Source: Neocallimastix lanati (nom. inval.) (lineage: Eukaryota; Neocallimastigomycota; Neocallimastigomycetes; Neocallimastigales; Neocallimastigaceae). From it: a stretch of 14,918 nucleotides of DNA. Positions 7,996 through 14,918 of the stretch are shown here, one piece after another; position 1 is the stretch's first letter, and each line of letters begins with the position of its first letter. Under the pieces are notes generated by a model. The model was not told where the DNA came from, searched no databases, and saw nothing but the letters and a program-made list of their open reading frames with translations. The stretch covers positions 1 to 14,918 of the forward strand of contig JACVTC010000623.1 of the NCBI GenBank assembly GCA_016946835.1. The letters are read 5' to 3'. Position numbers and translations under genes: made by a program.

Positions 7996-8004
7996 TATAA
8001 ATAA
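7996..8004 (+). promoter_or_regulatory. TATA box of LTR2 with upstream TTTTTCCGAAA direct repeat
   Basis: TATAAATAA is identical to the LTR1 box and lies 43 bases before the predicted RNA start at 8039. Two copies of TTTTTCCGAAA (about 7968-7978 and 7982-7992) sit immediately upstream. Confidence 0.6.
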
Positions 8005-8038
8005 GCGTGAATTTCTCAACAAAAAATAATTTTTCTTC

Positions 8039-8048
8039 GTGCTTTTAT
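8039..8048 (+). promoter_or_regulatory. Predicted 5' end of element 2 RNA / self-primer
   Basis: GTGCTTTTAT is the perfect reverse complement of the ten bases after the LTR (8203-8212). The same ten bases are present in the 3' LTR at 12395-12404. By analogy with Tf1 this marks the start of R; the transcription start is inferred. Confidence 0.62.
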
Positions 8049-8202
8049 TAACTAGTTAAAAGTAATTCGAAATATTACAATAACTAATTAATAATAAAAA
8101 ATAATAATAAATTTTATATTTTAATAAAAATATTAATAAAACAAATTTTTTAAGAAAACGAATTACTTATTAGTGTAGACCTATTGGGTGTAAACCGTTA
8201 CA

Positions 8203-8212
8203 ATAAAAGCAC
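8203..8212 (+). promoter_or_regulatory. Primer-binding site of element 2, self-priming type
   Basis: ATAAAAGCAC follows the last LTR base directly and pairs perfectly with 8039-8048 in the LTR. It does not begin with TGG, the usual mark of a tRNA primer site. Confidence 0.65.
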
Positions 8213-8891
8213 CCAAAGAAAAGAAGCCCAGTACCCCTGCACTAAGGACTAGCCAAAGGAAATCTACCAACTCAAGAAATCAAGGAAATCAAGGAAATCT
8301 ACCAACTCAAGAAATCAAGGAAATCAAGGATATCTACCAACTCAAGAAATCAAGGAAATCTACCGAATCAAGAAGATTTATTATAAGGCGAATAAAATAA
8401 AATAAATTAAATTACAGATACTATTCTAAACAACATCTCGCATTAAATAGTACTCTACTCTCCGAATAAATATTTATTTTAATTATAATTAATTTTAAAT
8501 TTCTTACGTTATATATAAAGGCTTGCCTGGCTCCCAAAGCGACGATAGTTGAGCATCGTTACCATAATACTTTGTCGTTCAGATTCTGTTGATAACTGGG
8601 GAAGATAATTTGTTGTACTTTTTCATGCTAACAAAGGTTAGATACAAACAAAAATACAATTACATTACTTCCTTCTACCATTAATTGGTACTAACAATCG
8701 ACTTAATCTGCGTTTATCGATAAAGAGCTAAAGAGACTTACCACGCAAGGCTTTAACAAATTATATATTTCCTGGCTCAATACTATATGATTTGGTTTAT
8801 AACAATTCAATAAGAAATAAAGATTAATCAAATAAAATAAATATTTAATTACTCCTATATCTTCCAAAATAATTATATATTACTTTATCAC

Positions 8892-8933
<42 letters not shown>

Positions 8934-9351
8934 ATCACGGGATATATCAAAAAAAAATCAACTCTGAAAATATCCAATCTCAAATCACTCTCAAAATCAA
9001 TCTGAAATTTTATATCAACTTAATGCAATAAATTTTAAATCTCAATAATCTTTTCTAAATTATTTCCAGCTCTCTATAACTATTAAATTACTATAATAAT
9101 ACACACACAAATCTACTATACCTAATTTAGTATATTATATAAATTTAAAATTTCAATACCAAACCTTATTTAATTCTAAATAATTCCAGTGGGATCAATT
9201 ATTACTATTTATATATTCAAATCCTCCTTAATCAAAAGTATATTATAATTCAATTCCTCTCTATTATACTGAAAAAATCGTTCTTAAATATATCTTATTC
9301 CAACTTATTCAATAATCAACTATAAAAATAACAGTGAAACTTATATTCAAA
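8213..9351 (+). other. Element 2 untranslated leader
   Basis: There are about 1.1 kb without a coding frame. It holds a 35-bp tandem repeat (8263-8375), a moderately GC-rich patch at about 8518-8620 that includes a short ACGAT/ATCGT hairpin, and a run of 34 A at 8895-8928. No tRNA or known RNA is recognisable. The leader is longer than that of element 1, but both place a long A tract before gag. Confidence 0.7.
8263..8375 (+). repeat. 35-bp tandem repeat in the element 2 leader
   Basis: Units begin with TCTACC at 8263, 8298, 8333 and 8359. The first two are 35 bp, the third is 26 bp because it lacks one 9-bp AAATCAAGG subunit, and the fourth is partial. The change in number of the 9-bp subunit points to replication slippage. 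Confidence 0.9.
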
Positions 9352-10125
9352 ATGGAAGAAAACAATTTTGCCAACGCAACCTATAAGGATGGTTTTGCCG
9401 GAGATAGACGCTACCTTAAGGGATTCTTAGCTAAAATGAATTTAATCTTCATGATTCACCCTGATCGATTCAATAATGATGAAACAAAAGTAATCTACGT
9501 TATTTCTAGGTTATATGGTAATGCTATGAATTGGGCAGCATCACTTATGGAGAATCAGGACCCTTGCTTGTTAAATTACGAAGCCTTCGTTGAAAGAATG
9601 AAATCTGTATATGGGAGTTATGACTCAACATTCATTGCAAATCAGAAACTCAGAACTATAAGACAAAAAACGGTTAGGCGACATTAGAAGCTATATACTC
9701 GAATTCAACTCTTATGCCGACGAGTCATCTTGGAACGAAGAAGCGAAAATGGACTCATTTCTTGTTGGTTTAAATGATCAAATCGCTACAAGAATTCTGG
9801 AAATGTTCCCTGGTCCAAGATCTCTTACTGCTATGCAAACTATAGCTTCCAGAATAGATGGCCGTCTATCAGCCCATAGGCAATTTACAAATAATCAAAT
9901 CGATCAAACAATAACCTTAATAACAACAATTCTAATAAGAAAAGATGGAATTTTTATAAGAAAGGTTCGAATTCTAAACATTATGGACCCCTATCCGACG
10001 AAGAGAAAGAAAGAAGAAAAAGAGAAAACCTCTGTTTATATTGTGGATCCTCAAATCATACTCTAGGCAATTGTCCACTCAAAAATAAGAAAAAATCAAC
10101 CCTCAAGCACTTCTCATATTACTAA
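9352..10125 (+). pseudogene. gag: Element 2 Gag with CCHC zinc knuckle (frameshifted)
   Basis: ATG at 9352 (context AAAATGG) opens a Gag domain with the pattern FAGDRRYLKGFL, then a helix with NAMNWA, typical of small chromovirus Gag proteins that form the particle shell. One extra A in the run near 9665-9670 stops that frame at 9685-9687, and the sense continues in the next frame through the LVGLNDQI and LTAMQTIASRID motifs. A second shift near 9890-9900 leads into an Asn-rich stretch and a perfect CX2CX4HX4C zinc knuckle. Its Cys codons are at 10033, 10042 and 10072 and its His codon at 10057. The knuckle binds the element RNA during packaging. This frame meets a TAA at 10123-10125, but a shift in the A run near 10090 would join it to the protease frame. 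Gag and protease were therefore probably one continuous frame. Confidence 0.88.
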
Positions 10126-10620
10126 TCCTGAACCAAAGGCCAAAGAAAGACCAAGAATCTCAGATCAACAAAATTTGAGTCTTCCTATATTTGAATTCAC
10201 TCTCAATGTTTTAAAATCATCAGTCAAAACTAAGATTCTTCTAGATTCAGGTTCTCAACTTAATCTTATGGATGTCTACTTTGCCAATGAAAATAACATT
10301 CCTTATTCATCCGAAACCATTCATCCTGAAGTAGGAGGAATTGGTGGTACTCAGAAAATTCTCGGGAAACTTTGCCAATTTCGATCCGCTATAAAAATCA
10401 CAATTGTAAAACTAAGTTTTATGTCGTCGATTTACCTTCTTATTGTGCTCTTCTTGGCGCTGAATGGCTCTCTACTCATAATCCAACAATAGATTTCTCT
10501 TCTAAAACACTTCATTTTAATTCAAAATATTGCATTAATAATTGTCTCGTTATTCCAAATACTTATACAACCTTCATTCCTTCATGCAATTTAATAAACG
10601 AAATTCCAAAAAATTCCGAT
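10095..10620 (+). pseudogene. pol: Element 2 retropepsin-like aspartic protease (frameshifted)
   Basis: The frame from about 10095 leads into a strand-rich domain with the active-site motif LLDSGSQ (Asp codon 10244). This is the DSG variant of the retropepsin DTG, and it acts as a dimer to cut the polyprotein. A frame change near 10390 moves the sense to the frame that carries FYVVDLPSYCALLGAEWL and HNPTIDF (near 10453-10500), the conserved C-terminal part of gypsy proteases. The visible catalytic Asp is intact, but the domain is split over two frames. After it comes an Asn/Lys/Glu-rich linker (about 10600-10740) that leads to RT. The identification is firm because both motifs appear in order and at normal spacing. 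Confidence 0.87.
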
Positions 10621-10739
10621 AATTCGGACAGCCAAAAAATTGAAGAAATTAACAATTCAGAAGAAAAAATATCTAATGAAATAATTAATAATACTAAGAA
10701 CCAACACAAGGAACTCAACGAAGACAATAAAAATGTTAT

Positions 10740-10896
10740 CTATCTTTTACCAACTAAATTATCCTCATTTATGGATATTTTTAGTGAAATCGCTGCGAAC
10801 ATGCTACACCCTCATCGACAATATGATTGTGAAATTAATTTGAAACCAAACACTAATTATATTACGGCCCAATATATCCATTTCATCACCAAATAA
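10740..10896 (+). pseudogene. pol: Element 2 RT N-terminal remnant, ending at a deletion junction
   Basis: This continues the frame of the protease end. It carries the segment just before the RT fingers: a helix ending FSEIAANMLHPHRQYDCEINLKP cannot be given in full here but matches the element 1 segment around 4180-4230, including the shared YDC motif. Sequence then stops resembling RT within about 15 codons and a TAA follows at 10894-10896. None of the RT catalytic motifs (FDLKSAY, YLDD) is present. Integrase sequence begins within a few bases, so this is the left edge of an internal deletion. Confidence 0.8.
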
Positions 10897-11636
10897 ATGG
10901 TTTAACGGAGAGGGTGAACTCCGTTATCGAACAATACTTAAGATGCTATACAAATTTCAAAGGATCTAATTGGAATGACTTCCTTTACTTAGCAGAATTT
11001 AGCTATAATAACACCATTCAAGAATCCACTAATCATTCACCTTTCTTCGCTAATTATGGATTCAATCCCAGACATTCTCCCGAAGTCCCCACAAATGTTG
11101 AAGTACCTAGAGCAGAAGAACTTGTTAAAAACCTTGCAGAATTAACCAAGGAATTAAAAGAAAATATTAAAATAGCAATTGAAAAACAAGAGAAATATGC
11201 CAATAAGCATCGTATGGAACCACCTGAATTCAAGAAAAATGACAAAGTTTGGATCAATAGTTCTCTAATTATAAAGAATGGTAACAAAAAGCTTAAACCA
11301 AGAAAATTAGGACCTTTTAAAATCCTAAGCAAAATATCTCCTGTTTCGTATAAACTTGACTTGCCAAAAAATCTTAGGATTCATCCAATCATGCATGTCT
11401 CTGACCTTGAACCGTACTTTGAAGATAAGTTTGGAAGAAACCAAGAACCACCACCAATTATCATTAACAACGAAGAAGAGTACGAAGTTGAACAAATATT
11501 AGACAAACGAACTCATTATGGGAAAATTCAATACTTGATAAAATGGAAAGGATATCCGCTTTCAGAAGCTTCTTGGGAACCTGAGGAAAATCTTAATTGC
11601 CCCAAACTCTTGAAAAAATTCAATAAAAATAATTAA
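10896..11636 (+). pseudogene. pol: Element 2 integrase C-terminal part with canonical chromodomain
   Basis: The fragment begins at NGLTERVN (10896-10919), which contains the third catalytic residue of the integrase DDE triad (Glu codon 10908). The two Asp residues and the HHCC finger are deleted. It then has the LAEFSYNN motif, the GPY/F module (LGPFKIL, codon 11310 onward) and HVSDLEPYF. It ends in a chromodomain at about 11481-11621 with the three aromatic cage positions kept: Tyr at 11481, Trp at 11544 and Trp at 11574. Such domains bind methylated histone H3 tails and guide integration to silent chromatin. No ATG is seen at the start, so this is a remnant and not a separate gene. The frame is open for 240 codons to a TAA at 11634-11636, which is cleaner than the rest of the element. 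Confidence 0.92.
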
Positions 11637-12035
11637 AATAACTTAAAACTAGAAAATGAATCTCTATTAAACTTTAAATTTTATAGTATATTATATAATT
11701 ATATGATTAAATTATATTCTTAAATTATTAATATTAAACTTATTATTATTGTTAAAACCTAATTTTTCCTTTATATTATTTTATAACTTTTATTAAAAAA
11801 AAAAAAAAAAAAAAATAAAAAAAACTATAATAACTATAAACTTTATTAATATCATGTAACAAAAATAATTATTAAATATGTTATTCATGTAATTACTTAT
11901 TAATATCATGTATTATTATTTTATTATTTCATAATATTAAGCAAAAAAGAAATTCACACTTAAATATTTTATTTATTCATTGTAGTCTAGTTTAACTTTA
12001 AGATTCGTCTGGTATCCGAATCCTGGAGGAGGACA
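11637..12035 (+). promoter_or_regulatory. Element 2 3' untranslated region and polypurine tract
   Basis: The stretch is AT-rich and non-coding, with an A run at 11795-11815. It ends in GGAGGAGGACA at 12025-12035, a purine tract directly before the TG of the right LTR. This is the expected plus-strand primer. Confidence 0.75.
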
Positions 12036-12556
12036 TGTAACGAATCCTAAAGTTAGTAAAAATTGTTGTTGTAGTTTGGTGGTAATACACCATGACAATG
12101 AAGCCGAACTTCTTAGGTTCGACTCACACCCTTTTCCAATCTAAATTATTTTTAGTTAATTAATTAAATTATTGTAGAAAGTTCTAGAGTTTCTTTGGTT
12201 AATATTATATAACTAAATGAAACTAGAAAGTTCTATTTTAATAATTATTTTATCATTTTTCTATAAGATTCATTTTCTAGAAAGAAAACTTTAATTTTTC
12301 GAACTTTCGTTAAAACAAACTTTTTCCGAAAACTGTTTTTTTCCGAAAAAGTATAAATAAGCGTGAATTTCTCAACAAAAAATAATTTTTCTTCGTGCTT
12401 TTATTACTAGTTAAAAGTAATTCGAAATATTACAATAACTAATTAATAATAAAAATAATAATAAATTTTATATTTTAATAAAAATATTAATAAAACAAAT
12501 TTTTTAAGAAAACGAATTACTTATTAGTGTAGACCTATTGGGTGTAAACCGTTACA
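12036..12556 (+). repeat. 3' LTR of element 2 (LTR2), complete
   Basis: This 521-bp copy has perfect 7-bp inverted ends, TGTAACG and CGTTACA. The start is fixed by the purine tract and the end by comparison with 8202. It carries the same heat-shock-like pairs, TTTTTCCGAAA repeats, TATAAATAA and GTGCTTTTAT as the left copy. Confidence 0.93.
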
Positions 12557-12793
12557 TCTTATAAAATTCTTTTATTAATTAATATTAAATATAATAAAAA
12601 TTATTATTAAATATTCTTATTAAAATCTTTATTAATATCAAATATAATAAAAAATTATTATTAAATATTCTTATTAAAATCTTTATTAATATCAAATATA
12701 ATAAAAATTATTATTAAATATTCTAATAAAAATCTTTTATTAATATTAAATATAATAAAAATTATTATTAAATATTCTTATTAAAAATTATAT
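12557..12793. repeat. 53/54-bp AT-rich tandem array
   Basis: The marker AAATATAATA recurs at 12587, 12640, 12694 and 12748, which gives units of 53, 54 and 54 bp, preceded by a partial unit. Each unit continues with TTATTATTAAATATTC. The array starts immediately at the end of LTR2. Confidence 0.9.
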
Positions 12794-13437
12794 AATATTT
12801 AAATCATTATTAATTCTTATTTTATATTAAGAATAATAAAAACCTATTTCAATAAATATTTGATATAAAATACAGAATTATAAGTTTCTGTATAATATTT
12901 TCTAAACCTTTGAAATAAACTAAAAATAAATCAAAAATCAAAAATAAATTAAATCTTTATTAAAAATAAAAATGAACTAAAATACAGAATTTCAATAATA
13001 AAAAAAATGATCTAAAATACAGAAAATATCAATTCTGTATAATTCTCTCTCTGAAAAACAATATCAAGAAGAAGCTACCGCCCGGAATGCCCTTCGTGAT
13101 ACAATCTCTAAATTAATTTTTTATATTTTAATTTAATAAATGTATTTTTTTTAAAAAAACAATTTAAAATAATAGTTAAAAATTAAAATAAAATAGTTAT
13201 AATAGTTTTTTTTATAAAGAATATATTAATAATAAATAAAATGTATTAAAATAAAAGTATAAAAAAGAAGAATAAATTTCTTTCTTTTTAATACTGGGGA
13301 ACAAATAATTTTAATTTTAAATTTAAATAAAGAATATTTTAAAATTTAATTTTTTTCTTGTTTCCAAATTTATTTTTATAGTTATGTGTTAATATTTATT
13401 TTTTTGTTTTGAATATCTTAGTGTTTCAACCCCAGCC
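12794..13437. other. AT-rich spacer with twin hairpins and a small GC-rich island
   Basis: No gene is supported. Two hairpins share the stem ATACAGAA/TTCTGTAT (12870-12893 and 13017-13040), and a lone ATACAGAA lies at 12982-12989. A GC-richer island at about 13074-13105 translates in one plus frame as a short charged helix, but the frame is closed by AT-rich sequence on both sides. The rest is featureless. Confidence 0.6.
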
Positions 13438-13450
13438 CGTATCAAATGTG
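13438..13450 (+). repeat. Left part of an older repeat split by the 839-bp insertion (copy A)
   Basis: CGTATCAAATGTG at 13438-13450 joins to ATACGG at 14295 once the insertion and one target copy are removed. The result is CGTATCAAATGTGATACG, the same as 14788 onward except for the first base. The left border of the repeat is not clear; similarity to the sequence before 14788 (TGTTT, a 12-base gap, GTATCAA) suggests it extends further. Confidence 0.7.
13446..13450. repeat. Left target site duplication ATGTG
   Basis: ATGTG stands directly before the TG of the 839-bp insertion and is repeated directly after its final CA. The related site at 14795-14799 has only one copy. Confidence 0.85.
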
Positions 13451-14289
13451 TGTAAAGAATTAATTAAAAATATTTAATTATATTAATAATTAATTCTTTC
13501 TACAATTAATAATAAAAAATATTATTAATTGAGATAAAATTAAAAAAAATATAATATAAAAATTGAAAATGAAAATTTAAAAAACTTAGAGTTTATTATA
13601 AGATTATAATAAACAACACTAAAAGTAGGTTAAAAGTATTTTAGAAATTATTTTATTATAAAAATTTTTTATTAAAAGTAATTTTAAAATATTTGTGTTA
13701 ATTATTATAATTTTCTTATAATAATAACCTCTTGATTATTTTTAGAAGAATCAAGAGTCCTATTTATATTAATTTGATTTCCTAATCTTGGAAAATTATC
13801 TCTATCTAGAAAAAGATTAGAAGAAAAAACTAGATAGATCTCGATTGGTGTTTAATTACATCAATCTTTAGTTAATAAGAAAACCCGAATAAGGGAGAAA
13901 ACTTATTAACTAATTATATATTAATTTTATTAATATTTAATCACAAGTATAATTAAATAATTAATTCTTTTAATTTTCTTAATTAAAAGTCCAAGAATAA
14001 TATAATTTAATTATTTCTTGATTAAATAAAATTATCATTTTAATACAATTTAATTTTTCTTAATTAAATAAAATTTAACATTATTTTAATACAATAATAC
14101 ATTATTATAATTTAATATATTAATTATTGATAATTTAATTTAATTTTAAAACAATAACATTAATTAATAATTACTATGTGACATAATTAATAAAATTATT
14201 CATAAAATTTTATAAAATAATAAACTTTAAATATTAATTTTTTAATAAAGAATAATAATTATTTTGAAAAATAATTATAATTCTTTACA
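13451..14289 (+). mobile_element. 839-bp insertion with 5-bp target duplication, probable solo LTR
   Basis: The ends are TGTAAAGAATTA and its perfect 12-bp complement TAATTCTTTACA (with one base offset allowed in the AT-rich interior). ATGTG flanks it at 13446-13450 and 14290-14294. TGTAA...TTACA ends are shared with LTR1 and LTR2, and a 5-bp duplication is usual for Ty3/gypsy, so a solo LTR of a third family fits best. There is no coding frame. Hairpins lie at both ends (13454-13499 and 14247-14286) and in a dense group at 13729-13913. A small inverted-repeat DNA element is the alternative. Orientation is not known. Confidence 0.75.
13729..13913. repeat. Hairpin cluster inside the 839-bp insertion
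   Basis: Perfect or near-perfect inverted pairs are: 13729-13737 with 13749-13757 (9 bp), 13782-13789 with 13813-13820 (8 bp), 13801-13809 with 13830-13838 (9 bp), 13843-13851 with 13858-13866 (9 bp, one G-T), and 13868-13879 with 13902-13913 (12 bp). The second and third are interleaved, so they cannot both form as simple hairpins. Confidence 0.85.
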
Positions 14290-14294
14290 ATGTG
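14290..14294. repeat. Right target site duplication ATGTG
   Basis: This is the second copy of ATGTG, directly after TTTACA. Removing one copy and the insertion restores a sequence like that at 14788-14804. Confidence 0.85.
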
Positions 14295-14787
14295 ATACGG
14301 TACCACCATAAATACCATAATTTAGTGAAACTTAGGAATTATTTGATAAAATCTTATTGGTTAATAATAATTTAGTAATAATATATATAGTTAGTAAATA
14401 ATAATAGTTTAAGGAATGGTTCTTTTATTAATATTAATTTAGTTTATTAATAATTTAACCTATAAACATGTTTATTAGTATAGTTTAGTGTAGTTTTATA
14501 TTTAGTTTACATTAATAATATGAGAGATTTTAGTAATTAATTATATTTTATTGAATGATTTAATTATATTTTAACTAATTAACAAATATTTATATTGATG
14601 ATGTATTTTTATTGATGAATGATAATAAATAAATAAAATAAATAAAATAAATATTAAAGTGTGAATATTATTATTGTGTGTATTATTCTATATAATATTA
14701 GAATATATTATTTTGCTAATTATTCCCTACTGTTATCGTCCAAATAAAATAAAATAAATATTGATATTGATGTTTAATAAAAATATT
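14295..14787 (+). repeat. Copy A of a dispersed or tandem AT-rich repeat, right part
   Basis: The start ATACGGTACCACCATAAATACC and the later block TATTGGTTAATAATAATTT correspond to 14800 onward (ATACGTAATCACTATAAATATG and TATTGGTCAGCAATAATTT), with many transition-like differences. Copy B begins about 505 bp after copy A. No coding frame is present. It could be an old pair of adjacent LTRs, but the ends are not resolved. Confidence 0.6.
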
Positions 14788-14918
14788 GTATCAAATGTGA
14801 TACGTAATCACTATAAATATGATATTTAGGTAGATTCTTTAGGTTAAAGAAATACTTAAATATTATTGGTCAGCAATAATTTTATAACAATATATAATTT
14901 TATAATAATAATTATTAA
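14788..14918 (+). repeat. Copy B of the same repeat, cut by the window end, with empty insertion site
   Basis: GTATCAAATGTGATACG at 14788-14804 has a single ATGTG and no insertion, so it is a paralogous empty site for the 839-bp element. Similarity to copy A continues through CTATAAATA and the TATTGGT block at 14864 to the AATATATA near 14890. Confidence 0.6.

Larger units (their letters stand above)
7699..8202 (+). repeat. 5' LTR of element 2 (LTR2), 5' end damaged
   Basis: From about 7708 to 8202 the sequence matches the 3' copy with roughly 97-98 percent identity by eye; most differences are A or T run lengths plus a four-base cluster near 7960. The first ten bases (7699-7708) do not align well with the intact LTR start. 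The end is GTAAACCGTTACA. Confidence 0.9.
7699..12556 (+). mobile_element. Element 2: Ty3/gypsy chromovirus with large pol deletion
   Basis: The paired LTRs (about 7699-8202 and 12036-12556) enclose a leader, gag with CCHC knuckle, protease, an RT N-terminal scrap, the integrase C-terminus, a chromodomain and a purine tract. The family is distinct from element 1: the LTRs, the Gag and the kind of chromodomain all differ. It cannot move by itself, because RT palm, RNase H and two of three integrase catalytic residues are gone. The first roughly 20 bases of the 5' LTR are missing or scrambled where element 1 abuts it. The first nine LTR2 bases (TGTAACGAA) do occur at 565-573 on the far side of element 1, so element 1 may sit inside this LTR. 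Confidence 0.88.

Noticed and set aside
8263-8375. CRISPR array
   Set aside because: The units are contiguous tandem repeats without unique spacers, in a retrotransposon leader; no cas genes.
8518-8620. Structured RNA in the GC-richer patch of the element 2 leader
   Set aside because: Only a 5-6 bp hairpin could be found; no known RNA motif was recognised.
10175-10492. Independent small gene upstream of the integrase fragment
   Set aside because: It contains the DSG protease motif and continues the Gag frame of element 2, so it is part of the polyprotein.
11054-11332. Minus-strand open frame opposite the integrase end of element 2
   Set aside because: It overlaps a well-identified integrase region on the plus strand and has no features of its own.
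12557-12793. CRISPR array or replication origin
   Set aside because: Contiguous AT-rich units without spacers; AT-richness alone does not support an origin.

Overview
The window looks like an AT-rich, repeat-dominated compartment of a eukaryotic genome, most likely a fungus. The support is two chromodomain-bearing Ty3/gypsy retrotransposons with self-priming-type primer sites (the Tf1/sushi pattern best known in fungi), TATAAATA core promoters, long A tracts, and the absence of bacterial-style genes. I cannot name the species. No intact host gene is visible; the only possible host coding trace is a short minus-strand fragment at 410-582.

Layout. 1-409 is AT-rich and non-coding, with a TTTTA microsatellite. 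410-582 holds the fragment, cut by the left LTR of element 1. Element 1 spans 583-7698: 558-bp LTRs at 583-1140 and 7141-7698, a 783-bp leader, and one gag-pol frame (1924-7116) broken by one stop codon and about seven single-base shifts. It has Gag, reverse transcriptase (RT), RNase H, integrase and a chromo-like tail, but no visible protease or zinc knuckle. Element 2 directly abuts it (about 7699-12556): LTRs at about 7699-8202 and 12036-12556, a long leader with a 35-bp tandem repeat, a frameshifted gag with a CCHC knuckle, a protease, then a deletion joining the RT N-terminus to the integrase C-terminus and a canonical chromodomain. 12557-13437 is AT-rich with a 53/54-bp tandem array and twin hairpins. 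13451-14289 is an 839-bp hairpin-rich insertion with TG...CA ends and a perfect 5-bp target duplication, best read as a solo LTR. It sits inside an older repeat present again at 14788 with the insertion site empty.

How the parts work together. In both elements the bases right after the 5' LTR are the perfect reverse complement of a stretch inside the LTR shortly downstream of a TATA box (11 nt in element 1, 10 nt in element 2). This is the architecture of Tf1-type self-priming, where the folded-back 5' end of the mRNA primes reverse transcription. The two LTR families carry different candidate stress inputs: a TTACGTAA palindrome in LTR1 and four heat-shock-type GAA/TTC pairs in LTR2. Neither element looks autonomous as read: element 1 is frame-broken and apparently protease-less, and element 2 lacks most RT, all RNase H and most of the integrase core. 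Element 1 appears to have gone into the extreme 5' end of element 2, but the junction is untidy.
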